From Lachnospiraceae bacterium (GTDB taxonomy: Bacteria; Bacillota; Clostridia; Lachnospirales; Lachnospiraceae): 23,423 nt of DNA. The position numbers and the translations under genes were made by a program. Within the stretch, counting starts at the first letter, position 1. Every line of letters begins with the position of its first letter. Positions 1 to 6,269 of this stretch are shown in pieces. The DNA lies in contig CAAGFJ010000053.1 in assembly GCA_900769115.1 (NCBI GenBank), positions 1-23,423 on the forward strand. Reading direction: 5' to 3'. The notes under the pieces were generated by a model. That model saw only the letters and a program-made list of their open reading frames with translations. It was not told where the DNA came from and did not search any database.

Positions 1-784
1 GAGAATAGCTTGTAAGTGTCTTAGGAAGCTCTTCCTCTTTCACAATTGTATCAATGAACTTTCCGATCATAGAATGTTCACTGGTTCCGATGAGGTAAAG
101 ATCCTCACCCTCAATCTTATACATCATAGCGTCCATCTCTGCAAAACTCATAACTCCGGTTACCACATTGGAACGAATCATAAATGGTGGCACACAATAT
201 GTGAATCCCCGGTCAATCATAAAATCTCTGGCATAAGAGATTACTGCAGAATGTAATCTTGCAATATCACCCATTAAATAATAGAAACCATTACCTGCAA
301 CACGACCTGCCGCATCCAAATCAATACCATTGAACTTCTCCATAATCTCTGTATGATATGGAATCTCAAAATCAGGTACAACCGGCTCACCAAATTTCTC
401 AATCTCTACATTCTCACTGTCATCCTTGCCGATCGGTACAGAAGGATCAATAATGTTCGGAATTACCATCATGATCTTAGTAATTCTCTCTTGCAGATCT
501 TTCTCCTGTTCCTTTAAGGTTGCTAATTCCTCTGAACGTTCAGTCACAAGCTTCTTCGTTGCTTCTGCTTCTTCTTTCTTACCCTGTGCCATCAAAGCAC
601 CAATCTGCTTGGATATCTTATTACGTTCTGCCCGTAATGCATCTGCCTTACCTTTTGCTTCGCGACTCTTTGCATCTAACTCAATCACTTCGTCAACCAG
701 CGGAAGCTTCTCATCCTGAAACTTGTTCTTAATGTTCTGTTTTACAATGTCTGGATTCTCACGTAAAAATTTGATGTCTATCAT
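1..784 (-). CDS. serS: Seryl-tRNA synthetase, N-terminal 261 codons (cut by window edge)
   Basis: Class II aminoacyl-tRNA synthetase that charges tRNA-Ser with serine in the cytoplasm. Translating the minus strand from the ATG at 784 gives an uninterrupted frame beginning MIDIKFLRENPDIV, the standard SerS start. A long charged coiled-coil arm that contacts the tRNA extra arm follows (about residues 30-105), then the start of the catalytic core. The open frame runs off base 1, so the C-terminal third or more, including motif 3, is missing. The start has an AGGAG ribosome site 6-7 bases upstream. A promoter lies about 55 bases upstream, leaving a leader far too short for a T-box. One oddity is the segment IGTSEHSMIG where many bacterial SerS proteins have a TAEVPLT-type sequence; this looks like a lineage variant. 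Identification is secure. Confidence 0.95.
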   Translation of the reverse strand, partial: MIDIKFLRENPDIVKQNIKNKFQDEKLPLVDEVIELDAKSREAKGKADALRAERNKISKQIGALMAQGKKEEAEATKKLVTERSEELATLKEQEKDLQERITKIMMVIPNIIDPSVPIGKDDSENVEIEKFGEPVVPDFEIPYHTEIMEKFNGIDLDAAGRVAGNGFYYLMGDIARLHSAVISYARDFMIDRGFTYCVPPFMIRSNVVTGVMSFAEMDAMMYKIEGEDLYLIGTSEHSMIGKFIDTIVKEEELPKTLTSYS

Positions 785-839
785 TTCTTTTCTCCTCTTA
801 CCAATCTATTATGATTGTATTTGCTAATATACTTTCAAG

Positions 840-868
840 AGTATAGCACATTCTTTTTGGTTTTTCCA
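840..868 (-). promoter_or_regulatory. Probable serS promoter
   Basis: On the minus strand, TGGAAA and TATACT are separated by 17 bases, and the -10 carries an upstream TG (TGCTATACT, extended -10). It sits between the end of glgA and the serS start, in 115 bases of otherwise featureless A+T-rich DNA. No terminator hairpin for glgA is evident in this gap. Confidence 0.6.
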
Positions 869-899
869 TAGATAACACAATTCTTCTACGGACTCATCC

Positions 900-2351
900 T
901 TAGTATCCTAATACTTTATCATACAACTGCATGTATTTCACAGCCGACTTGTCCCAGGAGAAATCTTCTTTCATATCACGAACAACCATGCGGTTCCATT
1001 CGTCTCTATGATCGTAATATACTTCTTTGGAATAATTGATGATCTTGAGCATCTCATCTGCATTATAATTTGTAAATGAGAAACCAGTTCCTGTTCCTTC
1101 GTATTCATTATATGGAATAACCGTATCCTTCAAACCGCCTGTCTCTCTTACGATTGGAACCGTACCATATCTCAACGAGATCAACTGTGTCAATCCGCAA
1201 GGTTCAAAGCGTGATGGCATTAACATTGCATCCGCTGCCGCATATAACTTATGTGCTCTCTCGTCTGAATAGAAAATGTTAGCAGATACCCGATCTGAAT
1301 ATACCCACTGATAATGCTTGAACATATTCTCGTACTTTGCCTCTCCAGTTCCGATCACAACGAATTGTACATATGGATCTACAATTCCTTCCATAACCCA
1401 GTCGATCAGATCTAAGCCCTTCTGATCTGTCAATCTTGAAATAATGGCAATCATGTATTTGTTCTCATCTATTGGAAGACCCAGTTCCTTCTGTAATTCC
1501 ATCTTATTCGTGGCCTTACCCTTTTTATAACTGCGAACGTTATAATTCTTGAAAATCTTGCTATCCGTATTCGGATCGTAAATACCGTAATCAATACCAT
1601 TCACAATACCGCATAGCTTTTGATTATGGAATCGCAACAGATCATCCAGTCCCTCTCCATATTCCGGAGTCTGAATCTCGCCTGCATAGGTATCACTTAC
1701 TGTTGTAATATAATCGGAATATACCATTCCTGCCTTCAGCATATTACCATCCTTATAGAACTCCATGCGATCCGGTGTAAATACATAATCCGGCAGTCCG
1801 GAAATATACTTAAACGTCTTCACATCCCATACGCCCTGGAACTTCAGATTATGAATCGTCATAATTGTCTTGGTTCCGCTAAAGAAAGAATTACCCTCAT
1901 ATAAGGTATGCAGATATACAGGAACCAGCCCTGTCTGCCAGTCATGGCAATGAATTACATCCGGCTTAAAATTGATTACCGGTAATATTGCCAATGCCGC
2001 CTTACTAAAGAACGTAAATTTCTCGATATCAAAGCGAATTGTTCCATATGGTGCCCAACCAGAAAAATAATATTCGTTGTCAATAAAATAATATGTAATA
2101 CCATCTAACTGATACGTCATGATTCCTACATGGACATTCTCAAAACGTTGTCCTAAGTCCATATAAAAATGATGCACGTACTGGAACTTCTCCCGATATT
2201 CCCAAGGAATACAGGTATAATTCGGTAAGACTACCCGCACATCGTACTGATCCTTAGGAAACATCTTTGGCAGCGCACCCACAACATCTGCCAATCCACC
2301 CGTCTTAATAAACGGGACACACTCCGAAGCAACAAAAAGAATATTTTTCAT
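900..2351 (-). CDS. glgA: Glycogen synthase (ADP-glucose type, GT5), 483 aa
   Basis: Adds glucose from ADP-glucose to growing alpha-1,4-glucan chains in glycogen synthesis. The N-terminus carries the KTGGLADV signature at residues 16-23, the ADP-glucose binding loop of bacterial GlgA. The C-terminal Rossmann domain has the EPCGLTQL motif with its glutamate at about 383, followed by the family's GTVPIVRETGGL loop. Length matches the roughly 480 residues usual for the family. An in-frame ATG exists 15 bases upstream, but only the ATG at 2351 has a good ribosome site (GGAGGG, 7 bases away) and matches the normal MKILFVASE-type start. It has its own promoter and is transcribed as a single gene or with serS. 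No glgC, glgD, glgB or glgP is present in the window. Confidence 0.96.
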   Translation of the reverse strand: MKNILFVASECVPFIKTGGLADVVGALPKMFPKDQYDVRVVLPNYTCIPWEYREKFQYVHHFYMDLGQRFENVHVGIMTYQLDGITYYFIDNEYYFSGWAPYGTIRFDIEKFTFFSKAALAILPVINFKPDVIHCHDWQTGLVPVYLHTLYEGNSFFSGTKTIMTIHNLKFQGVWDVKTFKYISGLPDYVFTPDRMEFYKDGNMLKAGMVYSDYITTVSDTYAGEIQTPEYGEGLDDLLRFHNQKLCGIVNGIDYGIYDPNTDSKIFKNYNVRSYKKGKATNKMELQKELGLPIDENKYMIAIISRLTDQKGLDLIDWVMEGIVDPYVQFVVIGTGEAKYENMFKHYQWVYSDRVSANIFYSDERAHKLYAAADAMLMPSRFEPCGLTQLISLRYGTVPIVRETGGLKDTVIPYNEYEGTGTGFSFTNYNADEMLKIINYSKEVYYDHRDEWNRMVVRDMKEDFSWDKSAVKYMQLYDKVLGY

Positions 2352-2391
2352 GATAAAACCCTCCATTACACCATTTAATACTCGTTATCAT

Positions 2392-2420
2392 ATTATAACC
2401 TTTTTACCAGATTCTGTCTA
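2392..2420 (-). promoter_or_regulatory. glgA promoter
   Basis: TAGACA and TATAAT on the minus strand with a 17-base spacer: five of six and six of six matches to the sigma-70/SigA consensus. It lies in the 79-base gap between yfbR and glgA, about 41 bases upstream of the glgA start codon. Confidence 0.8.
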
Positions 2421-2430
2421 TGTCCAAGTC

Positions 2431-3021
2431 CTACTTTTTCAACTCATCCAGGGTTTTCTTATACGCTCCACCAAACTCCCGTAAGAATATACGTACCTCC
2501 GGCATATCCATCTGTGTAAGCTTCTCGTAAGTAGACGCTTTGGCATTTGCAAACTCACGATTGCCGGTCTTCTCTTCCTCCACACATTTGATATACGCCG
2601 ATAACCGGTCTGCCGCTTTCACAATCTTCCACAAATATTCCTCATCTTCCCTTTGAAAAAATAACGACTCATATTCATCCCGTAAATATTCCGGCAGCAT
2701 CGCTAACAATTCCTCTGCCGCCTGCTGCTCCACATTTTTGTACGCATCCTTGGTATCTGTATTATAATACTTGATCGGAGTTGGCATGTCACCCGTTATG
2801 ATTTCTGTACAATCATGATACATGCCAATCAACGCAGCACGTTCTGCATTCAAATGACCTCCACATTGTTTGTTACTGATCAATGCAAGCACATGTGCAA
2901 TCATTCCAACCTCTAATGAATGTTCGCTGATGTTCTCTGAATAAGAATTCCGCATCAGCGCCCAGCGATTAATATATTTCATACGCGACATCATCGCAAA
3001 AAAAGAGCTTTCATTCTCCAT
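2431..3021 (-). CDS. yfbR: HD-domain 5'-deoxynucleotidase, YfbR family, 196 aa
   Basis: Metal-dependent phosphohydrolase that removes the 5' phosphate from deoxyribonucleoside monophosphates. The sequence aligns from end to end with E. coli YfbR as I recall it: FFAxxSRMKYINRWALMRN, then SENISEHSLEV (His34), MYHDCTE (HD pair at 69-70), TGDMPTPIKYYN, and a later KAADRLSAYIKC (Asp about 138). The pocket residues Arg19 and Trp20 that give 5'-deoxy selectivity in YfbR are also present. The start at 3021 is preferred over an in-frame ATG at 3033 because it matches the family N-terminus and has AGGTGG just upstream, though with short spacing. It is the last gene of the four-gene operon, starting 15 bases after the J-protein stop. 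Confidence 0.93.
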   Translation of the reverse strand: MENESSFFAMMSRMKYINRWALMRNSYSENISEHSLEVGMIAHVLALISNKQCGGHLNAERAALIGMYHDCTEIITGDMPTPIKYYNTDTKDAYKNVEQQAAEELLAMLPEYLRDEYESLFFQREDEEYLWKIVKAADRLSAYIKCVEEEKTGNREFANAKASTYEKLTQMDMPEVRIFLREFGGAYKKTLDELKK

Positions 3022-3036
3022 ATTCCACCTCATTTT

Positions 3037-3696
3037 CTAGCAGCCCGGTGTACAGCAAAGATTACATACCAGATTGGCAAGGCATAATTTGAGACAAAAT
3101 CCACTGCCGTCCATCTCTGGCATACCATATCCTGCACCACGACTCTGATACCATGTACCGCCATTCTGCATTACCTGATAAAACTGTTGATACTCCATAT
3201 TGTTTGGTTCCATTCGCATCGCAATCTGAATGTGTTCCAATGCCGTTGCCTGATTACCTATACCCTGATTGGCGATTGCAGAAATATAATACCATCTTCC
3301 TGTACGGTTATCAATATCTGACAACACACGCAATGCAGAACTGTAATCCCCACCGCGAATATAATTCATTGCTGCGTTGAGGTAAGAATCCTCCTTGCTG
3401 TCTCCATAAGACGAAGTCCTCTGCTCACTTCCAAAACCACCAAAATTACCGAAGCCGCCGAAACCACCATATGCATTTCCTGCGCCCCCATATCCACTAG
3501 TCCTGCCTTCCCGTTCGTCCATGATCGCCTGATACGCCTGCTGTACCTCCTTGAACCTCTCTTCTGCCTGCTCCTTGTTCGGATTATTCACATTGGCATC
3601 TGGATGATACTTACGACTCAGATTACGATATGCTTTTTTAATCTCTTCCTCCGACGCATTTGCCGGTACTCCTAATATATCATATGGACTTTTCAT
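3037..3696 (-). CDS. J-domain protein with TPR-like region and Cys-rich tail, 219 aa
   Basis: Co-chaperone-type protein expected to stimulate a DnaK ATPase. The J domain spans about residues 3-64, with the essential HPD tripeptide at 31-33. A Gly/Phe-rich linker follows (about 68-90), then a helical TPR-like segment (about 105-170), and a short hydrophobic tail with six cysteines in the last 21 residues (pattern C-x3-C-x5-C-x2-CC-x3-C). It lacks the zinc-finger and substrate-binding domains of true DnaJ, so it is a specialised J protein. The start at 3696 has GGAGG six bases upstream; the frame stays open a further 60 bases, but that part lies in the preceding gene. It overlaps the DUF5685 gene by 17 bases, implying translational coupling and a shared job. 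The client is unknown. Confidence 0.88.
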   Translation of the reverse strand: MKSPYDILGVPANASEEEIKKAYRNLSRKYHPDANVNNPNKEQAEERFKEVQQAYQAIMDEREGRTSGYGGAGNAYGGFGGFGNFGGFGSEQRTSSYGDSKEDSYLNAAMNYIRGGDYSSALRVLSDIDNRTGRWYYISAIANQGIGNQATALEHIQIAMRMEPNNMEYQQFYQVMQNGGTWYQSRGAGYGMPEMDGSGFCLKLCLANLVCNLCCTPGC

Positions 3697-4534
3697 GTTG
3701 TGCCTCCATCTCTCGGTCCTTCTGTTTCTGAATAGCTGTATACTTACAAAACACACCCGAATATATTATATTACGCAATATCTCCGCATCCTCTACAATC
3801 GGCAGCCGTTCAAATGCTTTGGCAAATTCACTGGCAGCCATAACTAAAAGCTGATGCACCCAGGAATTCAGATTCTCGTCCTGTCGTCTGCCTGCAAGTG
3901 GATTAAAACATCCTTTCTTCACATCTCGCTCCAAATCGTCATACGCATCCATAATATAGACAAACTTACCGATATAGAATCCCAGACTCCTCAGGCAGCT
4001 TTCCCATTCATCCTTCCGCATCACAAAAACCTCACCAAGTAACGTCCCAAAGCATGCCGAAAGCTGATCTATATTATCTACCCGTTCCTTCTCGAATTCT
4101 GAAAGTCGTAATAACTGCTGTCTGATCACCTCTGCCTGTCTGTCATACTGCTTCTCAATCTGTCTTACTTTACCAGATATTGTTGCTCCATACAAGGCTT
4201 TGCTTACTTTCTTTTCATCTGCATAATCATCCTTGCATTTATACCATGTAAGAAGCAGGCTCATATCTGCCACATATGCAATACATGCATTATCAAGAAC
4301 TGTCTGTCTGCCAATCGGATGTACCATACAACGTTCTTTTATTTCTTGTGTTTCCGGCTCATACAATGCCGACAACAGCAGTGCCAGAAATGTCATATCA
4401 TAGCTTAACGAAATCTGTCCGCGCATGCCGGCATCTGCTTTCAGCGCCTTACACAATCCACAATAATATGCACGATACCTGTCATATTCCCGAATCTTCA
4501 ATTCCGGTTTGTTCATCACTATATAACCGTACAT
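3680..4534 (-). CDS. DUF5685 family protein, 284 aa
   Basis: Function not established. I recognise the family from its N-terminus (MYGYIVMNKPELKIREYDRY) and the YYCGLCKAL motif. Visible features: a CxxC pair at residues 25 and 28, with Cys69 and His72 (CMVH) as possible further metal ligands; an Asp-rich motif DDYAD at 102-106; and a second one, DAYDD, at 196-200 in the stretch LGFYIGKFVYIMDAYDDLERD. Prediction by eye is nearly all helix. Paired DDxxD-like motifs in an all-alpha protein recall the isoprenoid-synthase fold, which is inference only. The start at 4534 has AGGAG six bases upstream. It lies 20 bases after the zinc-ribbon gene and overlaps the J-protein gene. Confidence 0.85.
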   Translation of the reverse strand: MYGYIVMNKPELKIREYDRYRAYYCGLCKALKADAGMRGQISLSYDMTFLALLLSALYEPETQEIKERCMVHPIGRQTVLDNACIAYVADMSLLLTWYKCKDDYADEKKVSKALYGATISGKVRQIEKQYDRQAEVIRQQLLRLSEFEKERVDNIDQLSACFGTLLGEVFVMRKDEWESCLRSLGFYIGKFVYIMDAYDDLERDVKKGCFNPLAGRRQDENLNSWVHQLLVMAASEFAKAFERLPIVEDAEILRNIIYSGVFCKYTAIQKQKDREMEAQHEKSI

Positions 4535-4554
4535 CTTCCACTCCTATACGCAAT

Positions 4555-4986
4555 TCAACTCTTCTTCTTAAACTGATACTTGCATTTCGGACAAGTGATC
4601 ATAATCTTGCCCTTTCCTTTCGGAACTCGAATCTTCTGTCCGCATTTTCTGCATTTGTATATATGATACGGCTCTGTTGTCTGTTTACCATATTTGATCC
4701 GATAACGGATATCAGCAAAAAACTTCCGAATTCCCCACGTTGCATCCAGAAACTTCTGATTCTGTGCATATCTCTTATTGATCTGCTTTGAAAAAATACG
4801 CACATATGCATAAATAATCATCACCCACGTCACGATCTGTAATACAGGAATCCTCACAAACATAGTGATCACCGCAATAATGACTGCCGTCCAGATCAGA
4901 AATCCGGACAACTGATCTACACCATACCTTCCCTGCATGAAATTAAGCATTCTTTGTTTTAATGTCATTTTCTGATTCATAGCCAT
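4555..4986 (-). CDS. Membrane protein with C-terminal zinc ribbon, 143 aa
   Basis: Small integral membrane protein of unknown function. Two hydrophobic segments (about residues 28-44 and 46-65) form a hairpin in the membrane. A basic region follows, then a C-terminal zinc ribbon with CxxC pairs at 112/115 and 132/135 (KCRKCGQKIR and TCPKCKYQFK). The tail is very basic and is expected in the cytoplasm, where it could bind nucleic acid or protein. The start at 4986 is chosen over the Met at codon 3 because AGGA lies five bases upstream. It is the first gene of the run continuing into the DUF5685 and J-domain genes, so it may be their membrane partner. I could not fix its promoter confidently in the 170 bases upstream. 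Confidence 0.85.
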   Translation of the reverse strand: MAMNQKMTLKQRMLNFMQGRYGVDQLSGFLIWTAVIIAVITMFVRIPVLQIVTWVMIIYAYVRIFSKQINKRYAQNQKFLDATWGIRKFFADIRYRIKYGKQTTEPYHIYKCRKCGQKIRVPKGKGKIMITCPKCKYQFKKKS

Positions 4987-5082
4987 CCACTTCCTTTATT
5001 TGATGATTATCAACTATATACCACTTTTGTGTTCATTTTATGTACAAATCCAGAAAACATTGTAACTAACGTATTATATATA

Positions 5083-5116
5083 CAAAAAACGACCCACTTA
5101 CATGAATCGTCTTTTG
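5083..5116 (-). terminator. Rho-independent terminator behind the 72-aa gene
   Basis: On the minus strand CAAAAGACGA pairs with TCGTTTTTTG (ten pairs, one G-U) around a 14-base loop, and the T run forms the 3' arm. It lies 48 bases after the stop of the small gene ending at 5164 and ends its transcript before the zinc-ribbon operon. The rest of this gap holds nothing else I can identify. Confidence 0.6.
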
Positions 5117-5163
5117 TTTAACTCTTCCATTTTACTATTTATATTGTATACCGATATGTTCTC

Positions 5164-5382
5164 TTAATGTATTATCATTTCCGGATACATACCCACTTGA
5201 TGATTATATACCGTTTCCATACGGTTTCGGATTCCTTCCCCATATACAGCTTCTATCTGTTCTAACACCGGCTGTTCTAAGCAGCTTGCAGATATATAAA
5301 ATTGCTGTCCATACAGATTCCTGCATACTTCTATCTGCTTATCAAAATCCGTGTCAAAGGGTTTCGCTGGCACCTTAGGCAT
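5164..5382 (-). CDS. Hypothetical protein, 72 aa
   Basis: I do not recognise this protein. From the ATG at 5382 it reads MPKVPAKPFDTDFDKQ and ends in GMYPEMIIH. It is soluble, contains two cysteines, and has no signal peptide, membrane segment or known motif. The frame is open upstream to an ATG at 5424, but those codons fall inside the structured repeat-like element. The ATG at 5382 has AAGGAA five to six bases before it, so the shorter form is preferred. A terminator follows at 5083-5116, which supports a real transcript. It could equally be the surviving C-terminal piece of a larger gene disrupted when the upstream element arrived. Confidence 0.5.
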   Translation of the reverse strand: MPKVPAKPFDTDFDKQIEVCRNLYGQQFYISASCLEQPVLEQIEAVYGEGIRNRMETVYNHQVGMYPEMIIH

Positions 5383-5394
5383 CAATTCCTTATA

Positions 5395-5500
5395 TGAAAA
5401 AAAGTGAGAGACGGTGCATGGCATCCTGTGGATGCCATCTTATGCACCGACCGAGTCGGAGACGAGAAGATCGAGCTTCGAGCCCAGGATTGGGCTCATT
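5395..5500 (-). repeat. GC-rich structured element with a duplicated tRNA 3' end
   Basis: This patch sits directly beyond the tRNA-Gly terminator and is more GC-rich than its surroundings. On the plus strand GGTGCATGGCATCC (5413-5426) pairs with GGATGCC (5430-5436) and ATGCACC (5442-5448), leaving a five-base bulge. A second hairpin pairs GAGCCCA (5480-5486) with TGGGCTC (5491-5497). A short CCGAGTCGG lies between. At its outer edge, the minus strand reads CCGTCTCTCACTTTTTTCAT, nearly identical to the end of the tRNA gene (CCGTCTCGCGCTTTTTTCAT). This suggests a duplication or insertion with tRNA ancestry. It may be a dispersed repeat or a small RNA; the sequence alone does not decide. Confidence 0.5.
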
Positions 5501-5501
5501 T

Positions 5502-5541
5502 CATGCAAAAAGGGATATCCTTTCGGATATCCCTTTGCATG
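5502..5541 (-). terminator. tRNA-Gly terminator hairpin
   Basis: On the minus strand GCAAAGGGATATCC pairs with GGATATCCCTTTTTGC around a GAAA tetraloop, with two unpaired T bases in the T run. It begins six T residues after the tRNA acceptor stem, making a compact tRNA-terminator unit. Confidence 0.85.
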
Positions 5542-5547
5542 AAAAAA

Positions 5548-5618
<71 letters not shown>

Positions 5619-5638
5619 ATGTCTTAACGACAGGTATT

Positions 5639-5667
5639 AATATACCAAACGATTCCCACTTTGTCAA
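5639..5667 (-). promoter_or_regulatory. tRNA-Gly promoter
   Basis: On the minus strand a perfect TTGACA and TATATT are separated by 17 bases. The predicted start point is near 5632, about 14 bases before the mature tRNA 5' end. This is the strongest promoter in the window, as expected for a tRNA. Confidence 0.88.
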
Positions 5668-5726
5668 CAACTTTTTTCAAAAATTTTTAAAAATATGTAA
5701 CATTATCTGAAACACCGCATGAATCC

Positions 5727-6182
5727 TTACTTTAACAGCTTCGATCCCGTCTGTGGATAGATCTGATAATCAGCTGTAGTTCCACCATAAAATACTTCTA
5801 CCTTATTCTTCTCCGCATCTAATGTATAATAGAACTGCATCTTATCACTATCAAATTCATTACCATCTGCGTCCTTCTTAGATTTGCCCGTAAACTGCGT
5901 TGCCCCTAACATATCAAACACTGCTTTTTTAAAATCATTTCCATCCATATCATTCACCGGATGTGGACTTGCATGTTCTACTGCATTGTCTTTGGCAGAA
6001 TCATCTGTTACACAATTCATAATTGCTCTGGCAATCTGTTGTCCCGTATCAATATCCGTACTCAATCTCGCCTTAGCAATATATCTAATTAACATCGGTG
6101 CCAGTGCACCTGTCAAAATTGCCATAATCACAATGACAACAATCAATTCTATCATTGAAAAACCTTTATTCTTCATCTCCAT
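5727..6182 (-). CDS. Prepilin-like protein with type IV pilin N-methylation motif, 151 aa
   Basis: Type IV pilin or pseudopilin, exported and anchored by its N-terminal helix until processed by a prepilin peptidase. The start reads MEMKNKG then FSMIELIVVIVIMAILTG: a short basic leader ending in Gly, cleavage before Phe8, and the conserved Glu at mature position 5. One hydrophobic helix spans about residues 8-30. The remaining 120 residues form a polar globular domain rich in Asp and Lys, with DADGNEFDSD near the middle; it has a single cysteine, so no disulfide is expected. The start at 6182 has AGGA five bases upstream, better than the other in-frame starts. No pilus or secretion genes (ATPase, platform protein, peptidase) are present in the window, so it is an orphan. 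Its partners must be encoded elsewhere. Confidence 0.85.
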   Translation of the reverse strand: MEMKNKGFSMIELIVVIVIMAILTGALAPMLIRYIAKARLSTDIDTGQQIARAIMNCVTDDSAKDNAVEHASPHPVNDMDGNDFKKAVFDMLGATQFTGKSKKDADGNEFDSDKMQFYYTLDAEKNKVEVFYGGTTADYQIYPQTGSKLLK

Positions 6183-6202
6183 TATATTCCTCACAAAAGC
6201 AA

Positions 6203-6254
6203 GGAGGATCATTACGCTAACTCCATCTATTCTGCATTAGTGCAATAATCCTCC
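6203..6254 (-). terminator. Terminator after the 699-aa gene
   Basis: GGAGGATTATTGCACTAA pairs with TTAGCGTAATGATCCTCC on the minus strand (17 of 18 positions pair, counting two G-U) around a 16-base loop, followed by TTGCTTTTG. It lies 15 bases after the stop at 6270 and just before the pilin start. The T tract is imperfect, so some read-through into the pilin gene is likely; I see no separate pilin promoter. Confidence 0.6.
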
Positions 6255-6269
6255 ATACGTTATACTCTA

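Noticed and set aside
785..899. Possible T-box leader for serS
   Set aside because: The leader is only about 50 bases from the predicted promoter to the ATG, and no T-box sequence or specifier hairpin is visible.
5395..5500. A second tRNA gene beside tRNA-Gly
   Set aside because: Only the 3' end resembles a tRNA; no acceptor, D or anticodon arm can be formed, so it is a remnant or repeat, not a gene.
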